64,000 bases of DNA from contig CM022677.1 in NCBI GenBank assembly GCA_012295275.1, positions 15,598,970 through 15,662,969 of the forward strand. The letters run 5' to 3'. Numbering within the stretch: the first letter of the stretch is position 1; the number at the start of each line of letters is the position of its first letter. Shown piece after piece: positions 49,316 to 60,245 of the stretch. This stretch comes from Chrysomallon squamiferum. Taxonomy: Eukaryota; Mollusca; Gastropoda; Neomphalida; Peltospiridae. Both the position numbers and the translations under genes were made by a program. The notes below the pieces were generated by a model, which saw nothing but the letters and a program-made list of their open reading frames with translations, ran no database searches and was not told where the DNA came from.

Positions 49316-50614
49316 TTATTCGTAGTTAAAGCTACTTCTGGCAATCCTGTTTCCTTCGGTCGAAATAATTTTACTATCATCGATGTAGTCATTATGAAGT
49401 TCGTAATACCCTCCTATTCCATAGTTTGCCACCTGCAGAAATTCTGAGTATTTCATGGATAGTCCTGTGATGGCTTCGACTCTTTTCTGGATTTTCAAAT
49501 CTGAATTTGTCTGATACGGTGACAGAAATACGTTTTCGCTAATTCTGAATTTCGAAACTGAGCTTTTGCCATCAGCGTGAACAAGAGACCTTTTCAAAAG
49601 TGGATTAGAGACTGTTTTAATTTCCTCTATCTCCCTCTCGCTGACAATATCATGATAGACGATTATTGTTGGTGAAATATGAAGAATCTCATCTTTCGCT
49701 GGTTGTAAAACCAGGAACGGATGGTTGTTATTACTGTAGTAACATTTCAACTTGTGTTTATTTCGAATTTTAAATTTTTCTTTACCACGACATATAGAAG
49801 GGTAAATCATATTTTCTTGAGACTTCATTTCTTGCCCTATTGTTTCCTTTTTACTGTTTCGAAATGCTGTGTATTTTGTCCTTGTCTCGGATGCTTTCTG
49901 GAGATAACGATTTAAATATAATTGTTCGTTTGTAAGTTTCAGTACTTCTTTTATGTCTCCTTCCATTTCTCTACCGTAAATTGCATATTCAAGAAGTTCT
50001 AACCGAGAAACATTTTCAGTGTTTTCAGTTCTTTCTTTATTAAGAGCTATTTCCATCCAAATATACAAATGGCGATAATCTGTTAAATTGTAGGCTAGCA
50101 GGCCTAGATGATAACAGTCTTCTGAAGATAAAGCATGTATATATCGTTCTGTAATAAAACCCTCTGCCAGTCTTGTAGCATTTAATTTGTACGTGTCTTG
50201 AAGACGAAAGCTAGCTGCAGCTACACCTTCCAAGTCTTCGTAATTAGGAAGATGTTTACGTATCTCGTTTATTTTAAGTGTATGTAATTCAGACGTGTTT
50301 CTTAAAATTACAGGTGCTACTTCTCGATCCCAGTCCAAAGTAAAACGTTTAACAAATAAAAACGCACCAGTTGGATTGAAAATATAACGTACTGGGTCTT
50401 CCCTTGCCTTCCAGCTGTGTTCTTCAATGTTATCTGAAATTGTATTCAGTTTTCTCCATGTGTTTTCTACAGCAGTTGTACGTGCTAGTTTTCTTATAGT
50501 TATTACTATATCTCTTTCATCGTGTAGTGCGTTGTACAGATGTGATGTCGATGAAAAGAGATTTGAGTTCGCGATTGGAATCAGCAATAACAAAATCAGA
50601 AAGTTGTGATACAT
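49316..50614 (-). pseudogene. Collagen prolyl 4-hydroxylase alpha truncated by 3' deletion (copy B')
   Basis: An open frame of 432 codons beginning MYHNFLILLLLIPIANSNLF. It keeps the signal peptide, the N-terminal P4H alpha domain, the peptide-binding region (LPNYEDLEGVAA, SSEDCYHLGLLAYNLTDY) and the first iron ligands (LHNDY, H407 and D409). After GNRIA it jumps to RSSFNYE and stops. RSSFNY is encoded by sequence that in the sister gene at 54,236 lies just after the stop codon, so a deletion of about 260 bases fused the coding region to the 3'UTR. It removed the distal His, the 2-oxoglutarate-binding Lys and the final disulfide. The protein could fold in part but should lack hydroxylase activity. 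Intronless. Confidence 0.88.
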
Positions 50615-50790
50615 ATCTCTTCCTTTTAGAATATAATTATTTTGGTGAATTGTTTAGAGCAGAATGCAATGAAACGATGAAACAAGTCGTATTTCCATAT
50701 GTGTTTTCAAAGTGCGTTCTTTTTCACTTACATAAATGACGACGAAAGTATTACTTTAAAATTAATTTTATTGCTGGAAAACCTGTTACA
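50615..50790 (-). promoter_or_regulatory. Conserved P4HA 5' flank (copy B')
   Basis: Same motif order as at the other P4HA starts, ending TAATTATATTCTAAAAGGAA and GAGAT before the ATG. Confidence 0.45.
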
Positions 50791-50934
50791 GTAGTAACGC
50801 AATTAAACAAATTAAGACACATTAATGATAATAACGTGCGAAGAAGTCTGTTTTTTTTCCAGGATTTTTTATTTCTAGAAGTCGGATAAACGATCCTGTA
50901 CCCTGTTAGAGAAACTCGTCAGAGAACCTCCTAT

Positions 50935-51175
50935 GTTCGACTGGCATCATCAACAACAACATGAGAATGTTCTCGACATAATTCTTCTTTTAGTACTTAA
51001 ATATTTTGGTGAATTGTCGAGATACGTTTTAGAGCAGTATACTTAAAGGAAGTGCTTTTAATTAAGCAATGAAGCAACCCATATTTTAGATGTGTTTTCA
51101 AAGTCTTTTGTTTTGAACTAACATAAGTAACAATGAAAATATTACTTTTAAATTCATTTTATAGGTGAAAAAACC
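50935..51175 (-). pseudogene. P4HA 5'-end relic (left inner position)
   Basis: Minus-strand ATG at 50,977-50,979 followed by a shifted version of the signal-peptide region (GTTGTTGTTGATGATGCCAG at about 50,945-50,965), then similarity ends. Upstream (to about 51,175) the conserved P4HA 5' flank is present. This is the start of a lost gene. Its mirror position in the other arm holds the intact gene at 52,179. Confidence 0.7.
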
Positions 51176-51179
51176 GATA

Positions 51180-51889
<710 letters not shown>

Positions 51890-51999
51890 GCAATAACTAA
51901 AACACACTAAGTTGGATTACAATTCTAAAATAATTCTTATTTGATCTCGTTTTCGAGTTTTAATTCTTTATTACTTTATTACTTGTCATTGCATCAGAT

Positions 52000-52178
52000 G
52001 TCTCAGTAATAAAATTAACTTACAAATATATTAATTTTTTTTAGTTCACTCATATCAATTCAGAGAAATACAATACCTTGAAAACACATCTGCATTCGAT
52101 CCATTTTAGTAAAGCATTCAACTCTAAAAAAAAGTATTTGAAATTTCAGCAAAACAATATTATTCTATACCAAGAGAC
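52000..52178 (+). promoter_or_regulatory. P4HA 5' flank (copy A)
   Basis: A more diverged version of the shared flank: CAGTAATAAAATTAACTTAC, TTGAAAACACATCTGC, then TATTATTCTATACCAAGAGA before the ATG. The middle ACTTCCTTTAAG block is not clear here. Confidence 0.4.
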
Positions 52179-53708
52179 ATGTATCAGAACTTTCTCACGT
52201 TGTTGTTGATGATGTCAGTAGCGAACTCACATCTCTTTTTGTCGACATCACATCTGTATAACGCACTACACGCTGAAAGAAATTTGGCAATAACTATAAG
52301 GAAATTAGCACGTACAATTGCTGAAGAAAACAAATGGAGAAAACTAAACACAATATCAGAGAAAATGGAAGAACACAGCTGGAATGCAAGAGAAGACCCA
52401 GTACGTTATATTTTCAATCCAATTGGTGCGTTTTTATTTGTTAAATGTTTTACTTTGGACTGGGATCGAGAAGTAGCACCTGTAATTTTAGGAATCATGT
52501 CTGAATTACATACACTTAAAATAGACAACATGCGCAAAAATCTTCCTAACTACGAAGACTTGGAAGGCGTAGCTGCAGCTATGTTTCGTCTTCAAGACAC
52601 ATACACATTAAACGCGACAAGATTGGCAGAGGGTTTTATTAATGAACGATATATACATGCTTTATCTTCAGAAGACTGTTATCATCTAGGCCTGCTAGCC
52701 TACAATTTAACAGAGTATCGATATTTATATATTTGGATGGAAATAGCCCTTAATAAAGAAAGAAATGGAAAGATTCAAAGTGTTTCTAGGCTAGAAATTC
52801 TTGAATATGCAACATTCGGTAGAGAAATGGAAGGAGACATAAAAGAAGCCTTGAAACTTACAAATGAACAATTACATTTAGATCCTTATCTCCAGAAAGC
52901 ACTCGACAGAAGAACAAAATATACAGAATTTCTAAACGGTAAGAAGAAAACAAATGGCCAAAAAATCAAATCTCAAGAAGATATGATTTACACTTCTCTA
53001 TGTCGTGGTAAAGAAGAAATTAAAATTCGAAATAAAGACAAGCTGAAATGTTACTACAATAATAATAATAAACATCCGTTCCTAGTTTTGAAGCCAGCCA
53101 AAGAGGAGATTCTTCATATTTCACCACCACTAGTTGTCTATCACGATATTGTCAGCGACAGAGAAATTGAGGAAATTAAAACAGTCTCTAATCCACGTTT
53201 AGAAAAAGGTCATGTAATTATTGATGGGAAAAGGTTAATTTCGAGACTGAGAATTATAAAAAGTGTGTTTCTATTTTCGACCGAGACAGCCGCCGATTTG
53301 AAAATCCAGAAAAGAGTTGAAGCGATCACAGGTCTATCGATGAAAAGCTCGGAAATGTTGCAGGTTGCAAACTATGGAATAGGTGGGTTCCATAAACTTC
53401 ATAGAGACTACATGGATGACACTGAAAGTAATTCGACGGAAGGAAACCGAATTGCCACATGTTTAATCTACATGAGTAACGTAGAAGAAGGAGGTGCAAC
53501 AGTTTTCCCCTATCTTGGCGTAAGAATATTACCTGAAAAAGGTGCAGCAGCCTTTTGGTATAATTTATATCGTAATGGCAAACCAGACACCAAAACAAGA
53601 CATGCGGCTTGTCCAGTTCTTGTCGGTTCCAAATGGGTATCAACTTACTGGATTCGAGAGAAGGGACAAATATTTAGACGACCATGCTCCACATATTCAC
53701 ACGAGTAA
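52179..53708 (+). CDS. P4HA-like: Prolyl 4-hydroxylase subunit alpha, intact, intronless (copy A)
   Basis: Catalytic alpha subunit of collagen prolyl 4-hydroxylase, an Fe(II)/2-oxoglutarate dioxygenase that turns X-Pro-Gly prolines of collagens into 4-hydroxyproline in the ER, normally as an alpha2beta2 complex with protein disulfide isomerase. 509 residues, close to the usual 520-550. Signal peptide 1-18 (NFLTLLLMMSVANS), N-terminal dimerisation domain, helical peptide-binding region (about 140-235; LPNYEDLEGVAA, CYHLGLLAYNLTEY), then the dioxygenase domain. Iron ligands H408, D410 and H475, and K485 for 2-oxoglutarate, are all present. Cys pairs C275/C291 and C478/C503 match the two conserved disulfides. 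N-glycosylation sites NAT and NLT. No introns. AATAAA at 53,726, only 18 bases after the stop. Start chosen because the signal peptide and 5' flank are shared by all copies. Confidence 0.95.
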   Translation: MYQNFLTLLLMMSVANSHLFLSTSHLYNALHAERNLAITIRKLARTIAEENKWRKLNTISEKMEEHSWNAREDPVRYIFNPIGAFLFVKCFTLDWDREVAPVILGIMSELHTLKIDNMRKNLPNYEDLEGVAAAMFRLQDTYTLNATRLAEGFINERYIHALSSEDCYHLGLLAYNLTEYRYLYIWMEIALNKERNGKIQSVSRLEILEYATFGREMEGDIKEALKLTNEQLHLDPYLQKALDRRTKYTEFLNGKKKTNGQKIKSQEDMIYTSLCRGKEEIKIRNKDKLKCYYNNNNKHPFLVLKPAKEEILHISPPLVVYHDIVSDREIEEIKTVSNPRLEKGHVIIDGKRLISRLRIIKSVFLFSTETAADLKIQKRVEAITGLSMKSSEMLQVANYGIGGFHKLHRDYMDDTESNSTEGNRIATCLIYMSNVEEGGATVFPYLGVRILPEKGAAAFWYNLYRNGKPDTKTRHAACPVLVGSKWVSTYWIREKGQIFRRPCSTYSHE

Positions 53709-53725
53709 GACATGAAATTTTAACA

Positions 53726-53731
53726 AATAAA
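53726..53731 (+). terminator. Polyadenylation signal AATAAA (copy A)
   Basis: Canonical signal about 18 bases beyond the stop codon of the 52,179 gene. A GTTTGTTTCC GT/T-rich stretch follows at 53,750. The 3'UTR would be very short. Confidence 0.5.
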
Positions 53732-54049
53732 ACATGTGCTAACTTTCTTGTTTGTTTCCTCTGTATATTAAACTCATTCCAGCTATACAAGTATTTGCTT
53801 TTTATTTAAAATTTATGTGACTTATTTAATATGTTAGTAATATTGAGGCTATATAAAGGATACGAATTTTCTGTTAAAAAACCTTGACATTTAAGAAAAA
53901 TGTTTTAGCGATAGTAATTTTAAAACAGCAGAACAGGAAAGAAGCTGTACACCCAGATAAAGCGATAATTTATATTTCACTGGTTTAATTTTCCACCTTA
54001 TTATTGTTAATTTCTCTTTTCTTAATTACATGTCTACTCTTCCAGGTTT

Positions 54050-54235
54050 TTCGGCAATAAAATTAATTTTAAAGTGTTATTTTTGTCGTCACTTACGTTA
54101 GTTCAAAGAAAACTCTTTGATAACACACCTGGAACAACAATTTGTTTTATTGCTTCATTACATTCACTTTCCTTAAGTATTTTGCTTTGAAGAGTATCTG
54201 GATAATTAACAAAATTATATTCTAAAACAAGAGAT
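54050..54235 (+). promoter_or_regulatory. P4HA 5' flank (copy B)
   Basis: AATAAAATTAATTTTAAAGT, a GTTAGTTCAAAG block, the ACTTCCTTAAGTATTTTGCT block and AATTATATTCTAAAACAAGA GAT before the ATG, in the same order as at the other starts. Confidence 0.5.
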
Positions 54236-55765
54236 ATGTATCAGAATTTTCTCACGTTGTTGTTGATGATGGGAGTCGCGAACTCACATCTCTTTCTATC
54301 GACATCACATCTGTATAACGCACTACACGACGAAAGAGATTTGGCAATAACTATAAGAAAATTAGCACGTACACTTGTTGATGAAATGAAAAGGAGAAAA
54401 TTAAATATAATTTCAGATAACATGGAAGAACACAGTTGGAAAGCAGGAGAAGACCCAGTACGTTATATTTTCAATCCAATTGGTGCGTTCTTATTTGTTA
54501 AGCGTTTTACTTTGGACTGGGATCGACAAGTAGCTCCCATTATTTTAGGAATCAAGACTGAATTATATAGACTTAAAATAAAGGAGATACGTGAAAATCT
54601 TCCTAATTACGAAGACTTGAAAGGGATAGCTGCAGCTATGTTTCGTCTTCAAGACACGTTCAAATTAAATGCAACAAGATTGGCAGAGGGTTTTATTAAT
54701 GAACGATATATACATGCTTTATCTTCAGAAGACTGTTATCATCTAGGCCTGCTAGCCTACAATTTAACAGAGTATCGCTATTTGTATATTTGGATGGAAA
54801 TAGCTCTTAATAAAGAAAGAACTGAAACAATTCAAAATGTTTCTCGGTTAGAGCTTCTTGAATATGCAATATATGGTAGAGAAATGGAAGGAGATATAAC
54901 AGAAGCCTTGAAACTTACAAATGAACAATTATATTCAGATCCTTATCTCCAGGAAGCAGTTGAGAGAAAGAAATATTATAAAATTTTTCTAAAATATAGC
55001 AATCAAATCAGTGTCGAAAATGACCCCTCTTACCACGATATGAACTATAGTTTTCTTTGTCGTGTTAAAGAAGAAATTAAAATTCAAAATAGAGAAAATC
55101 TGAAATGTTATTTCAGTAATAATAAAAATAGTCCCTTCCTAGTTTTGCAGCCATCGAAAGAGGAGATTCTTCATATTTCTCCACCAATAGTTGTCTATCA
55201 TGACGTTGTGCGCGACAGAGAAATTGAGGAAATTAAAACAGTTTCTAATCCACTTTTAGAAAGAGCAAATATTACCGTTGACGGCAAAAGCTTCAAATCA
55301 GAAAACAGAATTAGCAAGCACGTTTTTCTATTCAAAACGGAGACAACCACGGATTTGAAAATCCAGAAAAGAGTTCAAGCGATAACCGGTCTGTCGGTGG
55401 AAAGCTGTGAAATGTTGCAAGTGGCAAACTATGGAATTGGTGGGTTTTTTGACCTTCATCGGGACTATTCAAGTAATCGTGAAAGTGTTTCTGCCGACGG
55501 AAACCGAATTGCCACATTGTTAATCTACATGAGTAACGTAGAAGAAGGAGGTGCAACAGTATTCCCCTATCTTGGCTTAAGAATATTACCTGAAAAAGGT
55601 GCAGCAGTCTTTTGGTACAACACATATCGAAGCGGTAAACCAGATACGAGGACAAATCATGCGGCATGTCCAGTTCTTATTGGCTCTAAATGGGTTTCAA
55701 CTTACTGGATTCGAGAAAAGGAGCAAGTATTTAGGCGGCCATGCTCCACAAATGCACACGAGTAA
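54236..55765 (+). CDS. P4HA-like: Prolyl 4-hydroxylase subunit alpha, intact, intronless (copy B)
   Basis: 509 residues, same architecture as the 52,179 gene: signal peptide (NFLTLLLMMGVANS), N-terminal domain, peptide-binding region, dioxygenase domain. Catalytic H408, D410 (FFDLHRDYSSN), H475 (TNHAACPVLIG) and K485 (GSKWVSTYW) are present, as are C275/C291 and C478/C503. The region around residues 250-285 (NQISVENDPSYHDMNYSF) and the stretch after the HRD motif differ from copy A, where substrate specificity might differ. It lies 527 bases downstream of copy A in the same direction with its own 5' flank, so it is a tandem duplicate and not part of an operon. AATAAA near 56,013. The mirror partner is the truncated gene at 49,316-50,614. 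Confidence 0.95.
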   Translation: MYQNFLTLLLMMGVANSHLFLSTSHLYNALHDERDLAITIRKLARTLVDEMKRRKLNIISDNMEEHSWKAGEDPVRYIFNPIGAFLFVKRFTLDWDRQVAPIILGIKTELYRLKIKEIRENLPNYEDLKGIAAAMFRLQDTFKLNATRLAEGFINERYIHALSSEDCYHLGLLAYNLTEYRYLYIWMEIALNKERTETIQNVSRLELLEYAIYGREMEGDITEALKLTNEQLYSDPYLQEAVERKKYYKIFLKYSNQISVENDPSYHDMNYSFLCRVKEEIKIQNRENLKCYFSNNKNSPFLVLQPSKEEILHISPPIVVYHDVVRDREIEEIKTVSNPLLERANITVDGKSFKSENRISKHVFLFKTETTTDLKIQKRVQAITGLSVESCEMLQVANYGIGGFFDLHRDYSSNRESVSADGNRIATLLIYMSNVEEGGATVFPYLGLRILPEKGAAVFWYNTYRSGKPDTRTNHAACPVLIGSKWVSTYWIREKEQVFRRPCSTNAHE

Positions 55766-57411
55766 CAGAAGTAGCTTTAACTACAAATACTTGTCGGAAA
55801 CTAATTATTTTTAAGTGTAAGTGATGGATTGAAGTAAATCACAGATGCGAAACTCTTATTAGTCTAACCATGCATAAACACCATGTTAATTACAATTAAG
55901 TTATCTGCCAAATTTCTCCAGGATACTGGACAGAAACTGAGGCATTTATCCAGATTCGTAAAACCTAGATCGATCTTACCTATTTTCACACTACTATTAG
56001 AAAATAATTATCAATAAATAAATAAATAGAAATACTATACATATGAGGTAAGAGTTTTTTTCTTCCACATTTGTTATGAGATACAGATCACATCAAAAGT
56101 AGATAAGATACAAGTCTGGTATAATTACTTTTTTAACCTGTGAAATTCAAGGAGAAAATGTGAGACTTTCTGTTATTAAAATGCAGTTCCACTACGCCAT
56201 TGCTATTGGTATCTATTACAAATATAAAAAAGAAGAAAAATTATAATTTCTGAATTTCAGACAAAGCAATTTCAAACTAGTAATATATTTAATTTATTAA
56301 TTAATTTTTAGTGATTTGTTTTTTCATTTTTCTGATGTACACACGATATTAAGTTCATATCTAAACATAAATATGTATTCCTTTATAAGATCAATTTAAC
56401 ACACACCACACACATACATAAATAAACAAAATAAAATGAATAAAAAAAAAGAAAAAAAAAAAGAAAAGTAGAACAAGAACGAAGACAACTAAACAAGGAT
56501 CATTTATGGAAATACTGGATATACAATGGAACACTAACAAACTGCATTTTCATATTATTTTCCGCAATAACAAACTAGTAATTTTTACAATAAGACTGCA
56601 TTAAGGGAAGTAATAGATGACTCAATATTGCCTCCTTTATCTGTCTCACAGTAACAAACTGAATTTTCATCAAATTACAGAAAATTTCTTACAAGGATTG
56701 CTAAAGTCTGTGCCCTGTCAACCCCAACCTCAGACTCATAGACCACAGTTTACCCTTCTTTCTAAAACTCATGTCCATCACTGATTTTTATTAAACAATA
56801 AATAAAGTCTTGGCACCGAATATGTTTTAGAACTTCTACCTCAAACATGTTTTATTTATAATATAATTATATGTAGTTTTTCTTAGAGCTGTACTACCTA
56901 ACTCTTGTAGAAATACTACTACTATTACTACTACAACTGCTACTACTATTACTACTAATAGTAATAATAAATAAATAAATAAATAAAATAAAATAATAAT
57001 AAATAGACAAAAAATAAAAATAAATAAGAATAAATTAACTAACTAATGATTGATAATGAAAATACAAATTAGTAAAACACTGCCTCTAATCTGTTGCCGC
57101 TGCCAAATGTGTGCTTACCAAAGCTCTGCGAAAATTTCAAATTATTCCTCAGTGACCTCCTTGTTCATCAAACGGAACCGTTGTCATGTTCAACCGTCCG
57201 TTTGTCGCTTACCAAGCCAGGACTTCAACTTGCAAATCAATCGTCGAAGCCCGTAGATATAAAATTCTTGCGGACGTAACAGAAAACCGTGGAATCGAAG
57301 CTCTATTCGCTTGTCAGTTTATTTACTGAGTAAAATTATGAATACATATTTATTTAGTATTTGTCGTTATTTTATCTTTTCACTAATTTATATACAGAAA
57401 AAGAAATGTAT
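55766..57411. other. 3' flank and spacer, mirrored at 48,350-49,310
   Basis: Contains the AGATCGATCTTACC block, GACTCATAGACCACAGTTTA (56,730) and AGT/ACT trinucleotides (56,920-56,965). It also has an insertion of about 60 bases near 57,160-57,215 that is absent from the left arm. The balanced-composition stretch at 57,090-57,280 is open in two frames for about 60 codons but these frames are not conserved in the left arm. Confidence 0.6.
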
Positions 57412-57594
57412 CTAATGAAACACAGTTTCATAGATAATCGGGGTTTCTATTAAAGAAAAACGAGATTTTCTATCTTCGCCACACATAAACACAGAAAATC
57501 GTGTTTTACGTGATTGCGCATAAAACGCCGTATTACCAGGGACATCGTAGAAAAGTAATGTTAACCTCAATGTTGGTTTTATGACTACAGCCAT
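57412..57594 (-). CDS. Strongly conserved 60-codon frame of unknown nature, copy 2
   Basis: Mirror of 48,152-48,334 with one base difference. It reads MAVVIKPTLRLTLLFYDVPG with SLIETP in place of SLTETP. Same doubts about coding. It is divergent from the P4HA relic at 58,204, as copy 1 is from the pseudogene starting at 47,522. Confidence 0.35.
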   Translation of the reverse strand: MAVVIKPTLRLTLLFYDVPGNTAFYAQSRKTRFSVFMCGEDRKSRFSLIETPIIYETVFH

Positions 57595-58014
57595 GAATAT
57601 TCATTATTATTTTTATGTCGCACTGGTCCTGTTCTGATTTTCAATGGTCCCGTTTTTTATTTTTTCGTTTGTTTTTGTTTGTTTTTTGTGTATCAATCTC
57701 TTGTAACTCTATCAATGATACATAAACAAAAATTAAGTTACCTATCCACATTATACACTGAAGTCGTTCAATCATTTTAAACAAGTAACATTCTTTCAAA
57801 AACAACATTGTAAGTCAAAAGTAGACAGAAATAATATGAAACTAAAAGTAGAGAACAGACAAAAAGGTAACTTAATAACCATTGTACACGAATAGAGAAA
57901 CAATACAGACATATATATCGATTCTTCTCAAATATTATTCCTTTTTTACATACAAAATTTGATTATTCTTAATTTTTTTTTACTTTTCTTTATTACGTTA
58001 TTATGTACCAGGTT

Positions 58015-58203
58015 TCTCAGCAATAAAATTAATTTCAAAGTAAAATTTTGATCTTTACTTATGTTAGTTGAAACAAAAATCTTTGAAATCACATCTAAAA
58101 TAGGGCTTGCTTCATTTACTCATTAAGAACACTTCCTTTAAGTATTCTGCTCTGACAAGTATCCTAACAGTTCACCAAAATAATTATATTCTAAAGAAGA
58201 GAG
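58015..58203 (+). promoter_or_regulatory. P4HA 5' flank (right outer relic)
   Basis: Full set of conserved blocks (CAATAAAATTAATTTCAAAG, ACTTCCTTTAAGTATTCTGC, TTCACCAAAATAATTATATT CTAAAGAAGAGAG) directly before a P4HA start codon that no longer leads to a gene. Confidence 0.5.
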
Positions 58204-58282
58204 ATGTATCAGAACTTCCTCACGTTGGTGTTGATGATGCCAGTCGCGAACTTACATCTCTTTTTATCGACATCACATGTGT
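58204..58282 (+). pseudogene. P4HA 5'-end relic (right outer position)
   Basis: ATG followed by MYQNFLTLVLMMPVANLHLF LSTSHV, then similarity ends abruptly at about 58,282 and the frame stops soon after in unrelated AT-rich DNA. It mirrors the start of the pseudogene at 47,522. A deletion or insertion removed the rest of the gene. Confidence 0.85.
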
Positions 58283-58475
58283 TTAAGAATAAGTATAACT
58301 TTTCCAGCAACTATTATTCATATGTTGAGAATTGAGTTAAAATTCAAAATATTCTTAGACCCAATTTTATACAATTATTGCCTTCACAAAGTTTACAAAT
58401 CATTTCATTTTATTTTGTAATTTGTCCTGTTTTGTGTGAATGAATACCCCAATTATTTATTTATCCATTTGTTAG

Positions 58476-58479
<4 letters not shown>

Positions 58480-58544
<65 letters not shown>
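58480..58544 (+). repeat. (ATT)n microsatellite
   Basis: About 21 ATT units, 200 bases beyond the P4HA relic breakpoint. Confidence 0.95.
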
Positions 58545-58547
<3 letters not shown>

Positions 58548-59214
58548 TTATGATATTATAAGCAATTGACCATGGATAATAATTTTCCTAACATAAGGGA
58601 AATAACTCTCTTTTGATAAAACTTTATTTATATTGTTAAAACATATGAAATAAATAAAGAAAGCAAATACAATTTCCCATCCAAATTAAAAACAAAATCA
58701 ATAATAATTAACACCCTGAAAACAATTTTATATCTCTTTTTTATTTACCAAGAAACAGTAACAATGAATTAAAAAATCAAATTCAACAGCAAAATTGTAA
58801 CAAATATAAAAATTAATTAATTAAAAATAACAAAAATATTGTAAAAAGAAAATATAATTTAACTACAGCTGTTACTAATTTATCACCTGTTTTAAATTAG
58901 TACATCGAATAATTCATTACTTTATTTAACAGGAGCTAGTATTAAAAATTGATCTAGACATCTGTTTTTTTTTTTATTAAAGTTTACTAAATAAATTGAT
59001 TTAATGCTTTATCTTCTGAGTTTATATTCTATTTTGTGCAGACATAAATGCATGCACTCATATAACACAAGTAAAAGACACTAAAAAAACTAACACATAT
59101 ACAAACATTACAATACTCACACAACAGAAAATATACACACACACACACACAAACATTTACTTAGGCAAAACTGACACAAACAGACATATCAACATACATA
59201 CAGACACATACACC

Positions 59215-59252
<38 letters not shown>

Positions 59253-60245
59253 CAGGCACACATATCTGCAGAGACATACTAACGTACATACTGACATACA
59301 TCTTCACACATACAGTGCAGAACATAAATGTAATACATAATAACTGATACTATCAAAAACATTTCTTATAATAATTGGCCTATGAAAACAACAAAGATAA
59401 AGATAAAACTCTGAAAAAACAGGAGCTAGTAATAAAAACTGATCTATCAATTAAACTTTTCCTGTGTATTTTAAAAATGTGGAATAAATATCAGTAAAAA
59501 ATCATACGACTATTAACTACAATTTTATAATGTTTGTTTGCACCTCTATTAAAACTAACAAAATATTGCTAAAATTATTATTATTTACCTACTACAACTA
59601 CAGTTATTTAACTCCTTTTTTAAATTAGTACTACAAATTAATTTTTTTTATCACTATCCCATTAAAACTGATCTATTATTATTATTATTATTATTATTAT
59701 TAAATTATTAATATTATTATTAAAATTATTATTTTTTTATTACTATTACTACTACTACTGTTTCTAGTTGGGTTTCTTTGAAAAGTAGTAGCTGTTATAA
59801 TTACTACTGCTGATGCTATTGCTACTATTACAGCTATTGCTGCCGATGTTTTCGGTGCTAATTACATCTCTGTCACAAATAGTAACAACTGTTTACTACT
59901 ATAAAATACGAGAAGCTATTAACAAGTGTTATTTTTCCTCCTGTGTATGTATATAGTAACAAAAATAAACATATTAAATCTCAAATATTTGCAAGCTTCT
60001 GTTTTAATATTCTGTATTAAAAAATAATTTTTTACTGAAAAATACAAAAATAATTTGTTACCTAATGAGTTTCCACTCAAGTGCTTTAACTCAGACATGT
60101 GTGCCTTTGTGGTATAATAGAACGACTAAAGACACCATCAGTTTCAATCTTAAATTTAAATAAAACTGGCCTGAGTATTTTCTACAAAGCATTTAAACAT
60201 ATAAATTGATAACCAAATATTTCTTAACACACGCACACACACACA
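58545..60245. other. AT-rich DNA with CA runs, no gene
   Basis: (CA)n at 59,136-59,150 and 59,219-59,250, ATT at 59,672-59,703, and ACT/GCT trinucleotides at 59,745-59,850. No supported gene. Confidence 0.6.
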
